A stretch of DNA of 64,000 bases from Pyrenophora tritici-repentis (Eukaryota; Ascomycota; Dothideomycetes; Pleosporales; Pleosporaceae), in NCBI RefSeq assembly GCF_003171515.1, contig NC_089392.1:1178001-1242000 (forward strand). The letters run 5' to 3'. This document shows positions 1 through 11,000 of the stretch, one piece after another. The translations under genes were made by a program, and so were the position numbers. The first letter of the stretch is position 1. The number at the start of each line of letters is the position of its first letter. The notes beneath the pieces are model-generated. The model saw only the letters and a program-made list of their open reading frames with translations, was not told the DNA's origin and did not search any database.

Positions 1-95
1 CGGACTGGCTTGATGTGGCCTTTTAGCCAATTACCCATGCACTCAATAATCTCAATATTTTGAGGTGTTAGCCGGAGACGAGTCCATGAACATGT
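1..95 (-). pseudogene. Possible C-terminal scrap of a hAT-type transposase
   Basis: Read on the minus strand, one frame gives a short peptide with RLTPQNIEIIECMGNWL-like spacing, running off the left edge of the window. This resembles the end of hAT transposase dimerisation domains, where an arginine-rich LTP/LSP stretch precedes a hydrophobic helix and a tryptophan. A different frame is open just upstream, so a frameshift would be needed to extend it. No start, terminal repeat or TSD is visible. It is too short to be certain and could be chance. Confidence 0.22.
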
Positions 96-347
96 TCTTC
101 GAGCTCCTGAGAATACTCTTTCAGGATTTGCCGACGCTGTAGGAATTAGGAGAATTGTGATAGCTATCCGAGAGAGACAAGGAGGGTAGAACCGTCTTTG
201 GGTAGGTTGACACCACCACTCTAGTCATATAGGTAGCGCTTGAGCCTTCTTCACGTATCTCCCTCACAATCTCTTCTCTCTCGTTTTCCGGTTCTTAACC
301 AGCCCTTTGGACGTAACTTATTACAGCCAATTCAACACTGTCCCAAA

Positions 348-393
348 GCTTGGTTGCCTAGTCGGTAAAGGCTTGGTTGCCTAGTCGGTAAAG
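348..393. repeat. 23-bp perfect tandem duplication
   Basis: A 23-bp unit (348-370) is immediately repeated (371-393). The second copy runs into the left TSD of the SINE at 389-401. Between 96 and 347 I see no coding sequence or RNA gene. Confidence 0.75.
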
Positions 394-401
394 GCATGGT
401 T

Positions 402-958
402 GTTGTTGTTGTTGTTGTAGTATCCATTAACGTCCTTTTTCAGTCAGAGACTATGTAGGACGGTGGCCTAGGGCTGTTTGACTAGTTTTTTCCCTCTATA
501 CCCGTAGGATTTCGTTTCTTTGGTCGAGTTTGACTATGGGGGTTTGGGTTTTTTGCTTCTATACTGGAAAGAGAGAGAGACCTTGTAATAGACACCCGTT
601 TATCTCCACCTTTGTGACCAATCCCTTTGCTATAATAACCCCGTGCTCCTAAGACTGAAAAAACCTCGTAGGGGAAAAAGTCATGGGACCTTGAACGTTT
701 GTTGTATATAGCGGCAGTTGCGGCATATTTTCGTCTCGGCGGTACTTTGTGGCTCGGTTGTACGGCGGCGGCTAGCGTTAAGCGTGCGGGGTATTGGTGA
801 AAAACTTTCCAGGTTTCGAAAGGAGCCGTTCGATGTTTTTTGGTAAAGCTAGAATAATAGAATTATTATAGCGGTGAGGGGAGAAGGATTCGAACCTTCA
901 ACCTCTGCGAGCAGGCTAGCAGAAGCAACCAGGCGCACTACCACTGCGCCATCCCCCC
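402..958 (-). mobile_element. tRNA-derived SINE with (CAA)n tail
   Basis: The 557-bp element lies on the minus strand. Its 5' end (958) is a tRNA-like head with an RNA polymerase III A box (941-951) and B box (886-896). Its 3' end is a (CAA)n run, seen as (GTT)n on the plus strand at 402-418. A perfect 13-bp direct repeat, TAAAGGCATGGTT, flanks it at 389-401 and 959-971, touching both ends. A tRNA head, simple-repeat tail and TSD together define a SINE moved by a LINE's reverse transcriptase. It encodes no protein. The tail resembles that of the LINE at 56819-62844. The body between 419 and 875 is not a family I recognise. Confidence 0.8.
876..958 (-). tRNA. tRNA-like head of the SINE (not a functional tRNA)
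   Basis: On the minus strand a 7-bp acceptor stem (one G-T pair), a 4-bp D stem, and a T arm with 5-bp stem and TTCGAAT loop can be folded. The A box TGGCGCAGTGG and B box GGTTCGAATCC match the Pol III consensus. The anticodon arm is poor: its 7-base loop lacks U at position 33, so no anticodon can be assigned, and no T run follows the 3' end. The 5' end abuts the TSD. I read it as the promoter-bearing head of the SINE. Confidence 0.5.
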
Positions 959-971
959 TAAAGGCATGGTT

Positions 972-1509
972 ATACTTTCGCCAAAGCTGCTCTGGCAATA
1001 CATTCTCTGAACGACTTGCAGGATGCCGGTAACGGAAATATCCCTTAACGGAATCAAAAAATTGCGCACAGAACGAAGTAGACGATTGCTTATATCCAAG
1101 TGTCTTTGTTTCTCCAATCGAATCAACTACTATTTTGCATCGGTTGATCGGTAGTATGGTCTCCTCTTATTCTGAATACTGACCGGACGTAATTTTGTGG
1201 CCTTCCTTGGCCCCTACTGACTACCTCGCCTCCCCGGTAGGCACCAATGGCGTTCTGGATTCCGTCCTTAAGTCGGCCTCCCAAACAGGTGATCAACCGG
1301 AGTGTCCGGCTAAAACTGGCGGTAACCGACAAGGTCCTGACTCAACCCGGAATCTTCTACGTTTCGGCTTCTTTCTCTCGATTTAGTTATACATTCACAT
1401 GTTCTACATGTAAACACAGTTATTTGGAGTCAGACGGTTCTTTTTCATCATCAACTGAATCGCAGTACGAGTTATCATGTCAACATCACATGCGCAAGAG
1501 AACTCTAAC
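972..1509. other. Intergenic stretch, nothing recognised
   Basis: Short ORFs on both strands here look like chance. No domain, tRNA or terminal repeat is visible. The last 8 bases before 1510 form the left TSD of the hAT element. Confidence 0.5.
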
Positions 1510-1687
1510 CAGACTTGTCATTAAGCAAATCAAACAAACTTTGGACGCTGATTTGATTTGTTTGTACAAAACTTAAGATTGTATTTGAGTTGTTTAGTTT
1601 GATAGTGTTTTAGGAGGCCGTTTGTTTGAAAGTTTGATAGATTTGATACTGTTTAGGTGCTGATCTAATCGTATATCGTATATATTA

Positions 1688-4507
1688 CTAAGCTTCGCTG
1701 TCCCACTTGCATATTTCGTATATTGCAGCTACCTCAGCGTCAGTTACATCGCCTGAGTTGTAATCAGATGGAGGCTTAAAGCCAGCGTCGCGCCAGCTTC
1801 GTATACACTGTATTGCTGTAAGCAGTTGTGACCCAATTTTGCGTCGCCTTGGCTCTAATAAATCACCGAGCTCGCTGAACAGCCGCTCGCACTCACAACT
1901 TGAGGCTGGTATTGTTAATATATCGATCGCCATACGCGCTAGGTTAGGATACTTTGGGCGTAGGCTTATCCAATAGCTAACAGGATTACTACCTTGTTCG
2001 AACTGCTCCTGCGTCCAGCGGAGTTCAAACCGTCGCCAACGCTCCAGCTCATCCATCTCTGTCACCTCAACAATGCCATAAGGCTCCGCATTAACGAGCG
2101 CGTTGATGGCGTCGTTGATACCGCTTGAGAGCCGCACTGGTGGGCGACTTTGGCGCTGTATTTGCGGCTTATAGAACGCCCAAAGTTGTTTCAACCCAGC
2201 GTTGTTTGCCTCAAGCCAGCTCGGTTTGTCGCGCCAGCTGTTCTCACAGTAGTTCTTGTAGTATGGGTGGAGGCAGGTAGCGGCAAAGTATGCGGGTGAT
2301 TCGTCGAGCTTAGTGTAATACGCGTTAAGCTTTGCCCAAGCTGCGCGTAGGTTGATAGGAAGGTGATCTTCTGGCGCGCTATTGGCATTATAGTCGACGC
2401 TTTCGTGGTTTTTAAGTAGCTGCTCGTACACGGCAAGTACAGCTTCGAAGACAGGTATAACCTCGTATATCGCGCCGAAACGGCCAGCTTTACCGCGAGC
2501 TTCAAGCCGTTTTGTCGCCTCCTTTAGCGGCTCCAACACTGATATATACTGGGTTATTACCGCCCAATCGTCAGCCGTAAGCCCATTAGATCTCATCCAA
2601 GCTGGTACTTTAGTGAGCTTATTGTTACGGCTACGCGCGTACGCGTCGGCGCCCATCGTCCTTTCGATGTGGCTTTGGGCGTACTCATCAACGGCGTTAT
2701 GGAGTTTTGCGGCGCGTACAAAGGTGTCGTGAAAGCTGTTCCAGCGCGTGACGACTGGCTTTACCGGCTCGAGTATTTCCTGCTTTTGGTCGGGAGCCTT
2801 AGCGTTAACACGGCGCTGGCAATCGGCAAAAAGATCGTGTTGTTGCGGTGTTTGGATGTAGTTGATGATATCGATTAGTACACCAAGCGGACCTTGCTGC
2901 CGCCATTCTTGTAGGTAGGCTGCCTCTGTTTTGTGCTCGTCCTGATCATTATCGTACGCGTCCTTATCAAAGCCGAAGATAATCATCTGTCCGACTAAGT
3001 TAAGTGTGTGAGGGCCGCAGCGGAGGCGGTGATGGCTTGCTGTAAATTCAAAGCGTTGGGCGAGTTTGGTGACGGCGGTGTCGTTAGCGTACGCGTTGTC
3101 GAGCACAAAGTACCCAAGCTGGCTACGTGTTATACCGAAGACACCGATTATATTGCCAACAACTTCAGCTATCCTCTCGCCCGTGTGGGCGCCCGTAAGC
3201 TGAGGCAGCGCGATAGGTAGGTCCCTGATAGTGCCGTCGGCGTCAGCAAAATGAGCAACAACTCCAAAGAAGCCGCGCTTGCCGCCTTTTGTCGTCCAGC
3301 CATCGAAGCTTATATGGATTTTATTGAGAAGCTGGCACTATTAGTAGTAGTATGACTACCTAATAGAGCGCTCTCTAAGGCACAACGGTAGTGGTGGTAC
3401 AGATTCGTATTGTATTGACTAAGGAGCTATTCACACGTTCGTAGATCCGTGTTGCGTGCAGCTGCGTCCAAGCTCCCCGCTAGGACCCACCTGCACGTGT
3501 CACCAATCATGTGACTACTCCTCCGCTTGATACCACCAAGTCACTTACGGACTGTATTCTCAACAGATTTTACTAATAGCCGACGAGAGCATCTGAACAA
3601 CCTGCGGCTCCATATAGCGATACAGCCTCATCACGAAGCTAGCTACACTGTTGTGACTTACCCACAGCGCGTCAGCTGCCTCCGGGTTGGCAAACTCTAT
3701 CATCTGCCTAAACGCAGGCGTTTCGAACTCGCGGAGAGGGTAATTATTGTCGACAAGCCACGTAACAACGGCGTATCGAAAGCGCTGTACGTCGAAGTTT
3801 CCGAGCTCGTTAGCGACGCCTTGAGGTACATCGACACCGCCCTCGGTCATCATCTTAAGCGTCGTTTGGCCTCGCGGTAGTGTAATCGAATCCAGTTTGC
3901 CCTTGCGATCGTAGCCGTGGCCAAGTAGCTTCTGCGCGAGGTGGTTGATAGCGTTACTGGTCGACTTTGTAACCTCTGGATAGGCGCAAAAGATCTTACG
4001 ATGATGGCAGTATTTGCAAACAAAGAACGTACGATGAGGCTCACGGAGAGAGGCAACGCGGTAACCGTACTGATATACCCAACTTTTGTTGCGCTTCAAC
4101 GTACGCAGCAGCTTCGTAAAACGCGGTAAACGCTTCTAATTAATGCCGTCAAAGTTGTCCGTAAACTCGTCATTAAAGCCAGTATTATCCCCGCCTTCGA
4201 TAGCCTCACTTGTAGCCTCCGTAGCAGCCCTACTACCCTCGGCCGGCGGTTGTATAGTAGCTTCTGGTATAGCGTCGCGCAACTGCGACTCGAACGGCGC
4301 GTCTTCGGTGGCCTGGCTTGCTGCAGCAGCTAGGGCTTTACGTGGCGAGGTGCGGATAGACAGCTCAGGCTGCGAATCGTCCATCAGGATAGGCTGCGAT
4401 GCACTGCCTTTAGCTGTTTTGGCGCGCTTGTGGGGGCCGTGGGGGCCGGGGGTGCCCTCGGCGGCGCGTTTTAGGTTACGAAGCGGCATTTTCGGCGTGT
4501 TGGGCAA
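1688..4507 (-). pseudogene. hAT transposase, broken by one stop and a solo LTR
   Basis: The protein aligns end to end with the intact hAT transposase at 8456-10987. The N-terminal part (4136-4507) ends at a TAG where the intact copy has Trp (FNW versus IN-stop), a G-to-A change of the kind RIP makes. The frame then stays open to 3566, where a 244-bp solo LTR interrupts it. It resumes at about 3316 with the SFDGWTTK motif, passes the LDNA and RCGPHTLNL motifs, and ends in the hAT dimerisation block (CECERLFSELGDLLEPRRR) before the stop at 1688. The catalytic-type Asp, Asp and Glu and the RCxxH motif are all kept, so the copy died by two discrete events. Confidence 0.85.
3322..3565 (-). mobile_element. 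Solo LTR (copia-related) inside the hAT transposase
   Basis: The 244-bp insertion reads TGTTGAGAA...TTCTCAATA on the minus strand. The last bases would be CAACA in an unmutated LTR, and the change is a C-to-T transition. A perfect 5-bp TSD, GATTT on the plus strand, is at 3317-3321 and 3566-3570. It shares blocks with the copia LTR at 14009-14234 (CACATGAT, GTCAATACAATAC, GTAGTCATACTACTA) but is clearly diverged, so it is a related older family member left by LTR-LTR recombination. Confidence 0.85.
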
Positions 4508-4776
4508 CGAGAAACACTAAAACGTGCTGTAGAGACGGTAGTGTAGCTGCAAAAGATGGCTAACAGCGATATAGAAGATGGGAGATGGGATATAAGATAG
4601 CGGTCATCGACGGCTAGCGACGCTCGTGTAGTTATATGATGACTAAGCTAGATGCAACACAAGAAAACTATCGCGAAATTGCTACCTCCGCTATCTCAAA
4701 AACATCATTAAAGTCGATCTTAAAACACCTTAGGACATCATCTATAGAACAGCTCGCTATGTAATATTAGTCAAAC

Positions 4777-4979
4777 TGTTGACACGGCAAAGGTGTCGAA
4801 TACTAGCAGTCGTTGCAACGAACAAAGTGTATAGTATTTGATTAGTAGTGAGCAAGAGCTGGATGGAGAGATCTCCATATGTACGGTTGCGAGCTAAGCG
4901 GGAAGCTTGGTCTAACTAGTGGTCCAAGCTTCCGGCCCGGAAAAACTCGCCGGGCTGGCTGTACGCGCATGTCCCGACA
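4777..4979. mobile_element. Solo LTR, second family (203 bp)
   Basis: The sequence begins TGTTGACACGGC and ends GTCCCGACA, flanked by a perfect 5-bp TSD CAAAC (4772-4776 and 4980-4984). A near-identical copy is at 52625-52826. TG..CA ends, a 5-bp TSD and no coding content fit a solo LTR of a Ty1/copia or Ty3-type element whose internal part is absent from the window. Confidence 0.75.
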
Positions 4980-5093
4980 CAAACAGTCAAACAAACTAAA
5001 CAAATTTCGATCGTACGTTTGATTTGTTTGTATATTTCTATAGGCAGCGTTTGGTTTGTTTAATTTGCTTATAGTCAAGCAAATCAAACAAAC

Positions 5094-5318
5094 TATTGGA
5101 ACAAGGTCCCTCTAGTAGTATGACTACTATGGATAACCGAGTGGGAGGAGGGACAAGGCGGGGTGGCTGCAACGTATTGTATTGACTATCGTGTCATATT
5201 TCAAGCTCTCAGGCTGTTGTGGTGGATGCCATTGCCCACCGGGCAGTGCCTGCCACACCAGCACATCATGTGACCCCCAAGCACCTTCTACCTGGACTGA
5301 ACCCAGATATTCTCAACA
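5094..5318 (-). mobile_element. Solo LTR of the copia family seen at 14009-14234
   Basis: On the minus strand it starts TGTTGAGAATATCTGGG and aligns over its whole length with the copia LTR at 14009-14234, with the largest differences in the middle. The plus-strand left end is TATTGG where the family has TGTTGG. A perfect TSD, CAAAC, is at 5089-5093 and 5319-5323. It sits in the right subterminal region of the old hAT element. Confidence 0.87.
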
Positions 5319-5355
5319 CAAACTATTCAAACGCGTTTGCTTAATGACAAGTCTG

Positions 5356-5851
5356 TCTCTAACAGTGGGGGGGGGGGCAATTCGACTTCTTCCTAGATTC
5401 ATATCTGCGAATGAACAAGAACTATCATCGCCATCGTCATCATCGCCACCTGGTGCTCGAATTGGAAAAGTTACAGACCAGGAGGCACAGAATCCTCATG
5501 ATCAGACTTGATTCCTATCTAGGCCTGACACGAGCCTAGTATAGGGACGTGCATACCTAATTAGGAATCAAGCCTGTAGATCGGCTTGATTGTTGACAAG
5601 TCTGCTCATGATACACAACGAAACCTGATAGACAGAACCATGCACCAGGAAAAGAAAAAGTCGACCTTCAGAAAACGGATGAGCCTCAAAGAGCTATTGC
5701 AAACTTGCTTTGGTTTCATGATTCTATCTCTGCGATCGTGTTCCAGATCGCCAAGTGAATTATGCCCAGAGCACAAGACCGGATTCCTTGGTCGCAGACT
5801 TGTCATTAAGCAAACGCGTTTGAATAGTTTTGTCAGATATAATGAGATATT
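5356..5851. other. Repeat-derived spacer with a hairpin and a hAT end
   Basis: No gene is recognised. It holds a run of ten G at about 5367-5376, and an 11-bp inverted repeat CTTGATTCCTA / TAGGAATCAAG (5507-5517 and 5562-5572) that could be a tiny palindromic element. At 5795-5831 there is an inverted copy of the right end of the old hAT element. The last five bases (5847-5851, ATATT) are the TSD of the next retroelement. Confidence 0.5.
5795..5831 (+). repeat. Orphan hAT terminus, inverted copy of 5319-5355
   Basis: About 36 of 37 bases match the reverse complement of 5319-5355, including the CAGACTTGTCATTAAGCAAA terminal repeat. No matching opposite end was found downstream before or after the composite retroelement. 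It is therefore a decapitated second copy or a rearranged end rather than a complete transposon. Confidence 0.6.
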
Positions 5852-5914
5852 TGTTGAGAAGGTGTATGTACCAATCAACGCAGGGGCAAAGAGTGTTCAC
5901 TTTTTGTCTCAACA
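5852..5914 (+). repeat. Left 63-bp LTR of the miniature element
   Basis: It is identical over 63 bp to 14432-14494. It begins TGTTGAGAAGG, ends TCTCAACA, and is followed directly by a primer-binding site, the usual order at a 5' LTR. Confidence 0.8.
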
Positions 5915-5927
5915 GGTTATGAGCACC
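5915..5927 (+). other. Primer-binding site, half initiator tRNA-Met
   Basis: GGTTATGAGC is complementary to the anticodon stem-loop of a eukaryotic initiator tRNA-Met (..GCTCATAACC.., anticodon CAT). This is the half-tRNA priming known for copia-type elements. The following base departs from the better copy at 14235. Confidence 0.6.
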
Positions 5928-6240
5928 GGTTGCCAAAACTGACGTCATTGTTTTGATCCCACCAGAAGTCGCGTAGGACTCAGATTCAAGAAGGAATCAA
6001 ACCTCAAAAGTCACGAATGACTTAGCTACAATTCGCGGAAGGAATTGATCACCAACTAGAGTCGCGCAGGACTCAGATTCAAGCAGGAATCAAACTCACC
6101 TACCCACACCTTCTCCACGCTCGAGAACCGACAACATCTGCACCGCCTGCACCGCCTGCACCGCCTGCACCGCCTGCATCGCCTGCATCGCCTGCAGTAT
6201 ACTACCTATACGTCCAAGCTTCTCTTACCTCTGATACACA
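5928..6240 (+). other. Copia 5' leader with direct and 9-bp repeats
   Basis: The untranslated leader between the primer-binding site and gag carries two near-identical copies of a 36-bp block (5967-6002 and 6060-6095). It also has six tandem 9-bp units at 6141-6194, four CACCGCCTG then two CATCGCCTG. No ORF is convincing here. Confidence 0.6.
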
Positions 6241-8026
6241 ATGGCTGAAGCAAAGGAGGAATGGAAGATCCCCAAACTTACGGCTGAGAATCACGATGCT
6301 TGGTTCCGCCGGAACAAAGTCAAGCTGAAAGGGAAGAGAGTCTTCTACGTATGCGAGAAGAGCCTAGAGAAGCACTGCCAGATTGCTACTCCTAGGGACC
6401 TATCAGACGCTGTGAAAGAATTGGACATTACAGACAACAAGACTGCTAAGGTCTGCATCAACGTCGACAAGAGAGACAAGTACCTAGAGGACGAAGCAAC
6501 TGCAATCGACCTCCTGTTTAGATCTCTTGGCGACGATGACCAGGCCCTTATTGACGAGTACGACACTGCCTTCCAGTTCTGGGCTTACTTGCGCAAGAAG
6601 TACACCCAAAACAACGCTACAGCCGCCAACATGTACATGACTAGGATCCAGACATTTACATTCGATTCTGAGAGCACAATTATTGGGTCATGGGAAAAGC
6701 TGAAGGACTACCGACGCAAGCTTGTGGCAGCGGATGCTGACACTGACGGAGCCTACAAAGACTCTGCACTGCTACTCATCCTTATCAGATCACTCCCAAC
6801 GAGATTCAGGACTACAGTTGACACCGTAAATGCACAGCTTAACCTCACTGTTGAACAGAAGCTCAAGTTCCTAGAAGAGAAGGAGGTCCGAGACCAGCAA
6901 GACGCCAACGAGCAAGCACTACCAGCATTCAGGAAAGCCTATAAGTACGTTCCGCCGCACAAGCGAGGCGACAAAGACTTGCTGTCGTTGTCATCTGACT
7001 CTGAACCCGGTGCTACGTCTGGCATCCAGTGCTATCTTTGCGACCAGCCTCACTACATGCGAGACTGTTCAAAGCTTGGGAAGGCTCGACAGCTCTTGAA
7101 GGAATATGAAGTTGAGAAGAAGCAAAGGAAGAAGAAGTCGCTCCCTCCTAAGTCGTCTAAGCCTCCTCCTAAGCTTGAGAAACCCAAGAAGAAGACTAGC
7201 AAAGCGTATGGAGCCGAAGAAGCCAGGTCGGATTCAGAGCTGGAGACATCAACTGATACCTTAGACTCGGAAGACGAGGAAATTGAGACATGCCGTCTCT
7301 CCAAAGACATCCTCGGTAAGGCCTCTCCATCTACCTGGGCCGGCGACACTGGCGCCTCCTCACACATGTCTGACCAACCCTCGCTGTTTAGACAAATGAT
7401 CAAGATTAAGCGGAGACTCGTTCGGGTTGGAGGGGGAGAATTACACGCAGACTGGAAAGGAGAAGCCCAAATGGTGTGCAAGGATGGATCTTCGACATGG
7501 CTTTCAGATGTACTGCTTGTACCCAACCTTGGAGTCAATTTGTTATCAGGGAGACGAATTTGCGCAGCAGGCCTTAAGGGTCGCTTCAATTCCCACACAC
7601 TGTCCTTCAGACTGGGGAAAAAGACGATCATTAAAGCAACTATGGACGATGGTCTCTACGTAGTGTCACACATTGCAGATGGATACCAAGAAACAGCATT
7701 TCCAGGCACAGAACTCGATACACCAGCCCAAGATACAGAAGTCCTTCACACACTAGATGAGTCCGAACTCAAGGCTGGCGAAAAGGAGAGATACTTGCTG
7801 TACCACAGACGCTTTGCACACCTGGGACCTGCAAAGATTGCCAAACTCCACGAAGTCACAACCCTTGAGAAGAAGATTCAAGTGCCAGAAAAGAAGGAGA
7901 TCTGCGAAGTCTGCGCCTTAACGAAGATGAGGAACAGCATCCCAAAGCAGCTGAGAGACCACAAAGATGAGAAGCTAGCCCTAGTACAATTTGATGTTGC
8001 AGGACCTTTCCCAACATCCTTGCGAG
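6241..8026 (+). pseudogene. Copia Gag-Pol, first part (gag, protease, start of integrase)
   Basis: The ATG at 6241 opens a frame that stays open to the hAT insertion point. Visible parts in order are: a UBN2-type Gag region from about residue 10 to 230; a zinc knuckle CYLCDQPHYMRDC near residue 263; a lysine/proline-rich linker; an aspartic protease centred on DTGAS near residue 370; a GAG pre-integrase zinc-binding motif (HRRFAH..CEVC); and the first integrase Asp in QFDVAG. The frame then runs into hAT sequence and stops at 8082. Removing the hAT and one copy of its 8-bp TSD would rejoin it in frame to 11151-14001, so the break is a single recent insertion. Confidence 0.88.
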
Positions 8027-11000
8027 CATACTTGTCAACGAGCGAGCCGGCTCGCTCAGCTCGCTCGGCTTGGACGTTTTGACCAAGCCGAATGAGCTGA
8101 GCGCGCAGTGCGCGCTTGCAAGCCGAGCGAGCTTAGGGATAGGCGCTCGCTCAGTCAGCTTGCTTAGCTTGGTTGGATGGGGCGGTTGGAAACTTGGGGC
8201 TGAAGGACTTGGTGGAGGGGCAATCTCACGATGATTTTTAGGTGTAGTGCGTAAGTTCGAAACCTAGTTATAACCTAAAATACACTCTTTTTTGCTATAT
8301 TTCTAGCAAATAAGCTACTAAATTTCCGGCTAACGGCCTGGCAACAATATTCTCCTTCTGCGACACTTCACTTACTACTTATCACCCACCACACTCACCT
8401 ATACTCCATCAACGCGTCTCTATTTGCAGCTATTATCTACCTCGCCGTTGCTATAATGCCAGCAAAAAGAACACGCGTTAATGCTCTAGAAATCGCGACA
8501 ACTTCGAAGCGCCCTAGAGTCGCAGCGCGTCATCGCGGGACTGCCAGCCAACCTGTGCTAGTCGATACTCGGCCATTCTCACCATCTCCACCTCCTCCAC
8601 CGCTGTCGCCGCGTCAAGCTCTCGTCGCCGCGCCACAAGCACCAAATTTTGAAGCGACCCTCCGAGAGTCGCGCGCCGAAGAGACAATCATCCCACCACC
8701 TGAGGGCAGCGAGCATGCCACTGTTGCAGCTTCAGGAGCAGCTAGCGAGGCTGTCGACGAGGGTTTCGTATGGGTAGAGGACAAATACGACGGCTTTAAT
8801 TGGAGTCGCTACCCAAAGCACTGCAAGCCGCCCACATCACTTTCGAACCGAGCAAGCTGGGTATACAGCCATGGCTATCGCATCGCCTTGCGCAGCAACG
8901 TCGCAAAAGTCACGTGGATCTGCCACTATTGCTATAAGCACAAGTTCACTACTGTTGGCCGTGGCATACATGACGTCTCGCAGTCTCCATCAGCGCCAGC
9001 ACGTCATCTCGGAGAAGACAAGAAAGGTCATGGCTTGAAGCCTCCAAGTAAGCGCACTACCGTCGCTCCTCGGAAAGAAACTCTCCTCGAACGCGCCCTT
9101 CAGAAGGGCTGCTCTCAGGCTGTTGCCAACGAGCTTACCAACTTCAATATACAAGAGTTTAGGCTTGCGGCCGTCACCTGGCTCGTCGAAAACAACCTCC
9201 CACTCTCACAATTCGAATCATCGTCTTTTCGCAATATGATACAATTAGCTAGCGTAGAGGCAGAACGAGCCCTGTGGGCATCTCATAACAGCGTCTCACG
9301 ATACGTTATACGCCTGTACAACTACCTGTTACCAAAGGTTGTCGCAAGCCTTTCAGAATCAATGAGCAAAGTCCATATAAGCTTTGACGGATGGACGACA
9401 AAAGGTGGCAAGCGCGGTTACTTAGGTATCGTCGCCCACTACGTTGATAGCTCTGGCGAGCTCAGGGACTTGCCTATTGCGCTCCCACAACTGACAGGTG
9501 CCCACACCGGCGAGGCCATGGCTGAGGTCGTGATGGCAATATTCAAGCAGTTCGAAATCACTGTGGGCAAGCTCGGTTACTTCGTCCTCGACAACGCACA
9601 TAACAACAACACCACGATCAACACTCTCGCCTTGCAGATGGGCTTCAGCGCTACCGAGCGTCGCCTTCGCTGCGGTCCTCATACGCTTAATCTCATTGGC
9701 CAGATGCTACTCTGGGGTGAGGAGAAAGAGTCCTACGACAACGAGGAGACTGAGCGCGTGAACGAAGCTGAGAACATGGCTACTTGGCGAGGCGATGGAC
9801 CATTGGGAGTGCTTCTCGCGGTTATCAACTACATCAAAACACCACAACAGTACGCTCTTTTTGAGAAGTATCAGAAGCTCGCTATTAGGGACCAGCCTGT
9901 CAACGCGCCAACAGAACAGCACAAAATCAAGGAGCCCGTCAAGCCAGTTGTTACTCGCTGGAACTCTTACGTTTCGTGTTTTGAGCGCGCTGTTGAGTTG
10001 CAATTAGCGGTTAATGGGTACGCCAACTACCATATTCAGAAGATTGAAACTGAAGACGCGTACGCCCGAAGTCGTAACAACAAGCTGCCTGCAGCGCCGG
10101 ATTGGATGAGGTCTGATGGGATCAATGCCCATGACTGGCAGGTGATTGCTGAGTATATTGATGTGCTCAGGCCACTGAAACAAGCTACAAAACGGCTTGA
10201 AGGCCGCGGCAAAAGCGGTGCTTTTGGAGCAATCGCTGAGGTTATTCCAGTATTTGAATACTTACTTGGAGTCTATGAGGACCGCTTGCAAAGCTATGAA
10301 GACGTCATTCACGATGAGCATACAGAGTCACCCGAAGACCACCTTGCTATCAACCTCCGCGCTGCCCTAGTTAAAGCCCGCGAGTACTACAACAAGCTCG
10401 ACCTCTCGCCAGCTTACTATGCTGCTACAATCCTTCATCCTCGCTACAAAAGCTACCTTGACGCAGCGTGGGCGGATAAGCCTGATTGGCTAGAGAGCAG
10501 CAACCGCAAGTTTCAACATTTGTGGGCGGAGTACAAAAGCTTACCGAAGCCGCGCTTACGCCCCAAAGTCAGGCACAATGATATAGACGACGCTATCAAC
10601 AGCTTTATTGAGCCTGCAGGGCTTACGGAGAACGAGGAGGATGAATATGAGGCTTGGAAACGCAGCGAACCGATCGCTAGCGAGGGCGTCGACCCTATAA
10701 AATACTGGGTAGGACTCCGCGATCGCTACCCCAGCCTTAGCAAATTTGCTATCGACATGCTATCAATCCCAGGCTCAAGCTGTGAGTGTGAGCGCTTATT
10801 CAGCGAGCTGGGTGACCTCCTCGAGCCCCGTCGGCGCAGCATTTCTCCGCAACTTCTAGCAGCAATACAGTGCGATCGACGATGGATAAGAGCTGGATTT
10901 GGCAGTGGTGAGGTGCCTGTAAAGGAGGCTATCAGCGATGAGGAGATGGACGCGAAATACGGTGTACATAAGTGGGATATTAGCTGAGAAACTCAACACC

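Larger units (their letters stand above)
1510..5355 (-). mobile_element. Old hAT transposon carrying three solo LTRs
   Basis: The ends are 20-bp inverted repeats beginning CAGACTTGTCATTAAGCAAA, at 1510-1529 and reversed at 5336-5355. Flanking 8-mers are ACTCTAAC (1502-1509) and TCTCTAAC (5356-5363), a 7/8 match that fits the 8-bp TSD of hAT elements. Subterminal regions on both sides are full of CAAAC/AAATCAAAC motifs and their inverses, likely transposase-binding sites. Inside lie a transposase pseudogene (1688-4507) and solo LTRs at 3322-3565, 4777-4979 and 5094-5318. Without those LTRs the element would be about 3.2 kb, close to the younger hAT at 8027-11150. Confidence 0.78.

Noticed and set aside
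876..958. A functional tRNA gene
   Set aside because: Acceptor, D and T arms fold, but the anticodon loop lacks U33, no terminator T run follows, and the sequence is the exact end of a TSD-flanked repeat.
1195..1576. Plus-strand ORFs of 63 and 109 codons
   Set aside because: No recognisable domain, and the second runs into the terminal repeat of the hAT element.
5319..5831. A MITE bounded by the inverted hAT ends
   Set aside because: The 5319-5355 terminus points outward to a good 8-bp TSD with the left end at 1510, so it belongs to the larger hAT; no TSD fits a 5319-5831 element.
6141..6194. CRISPR-like or regulatory repeat array
   Set aside because: Six contiguous 9-bp units without spacers in a retroelement leader are a simple minisatellite.
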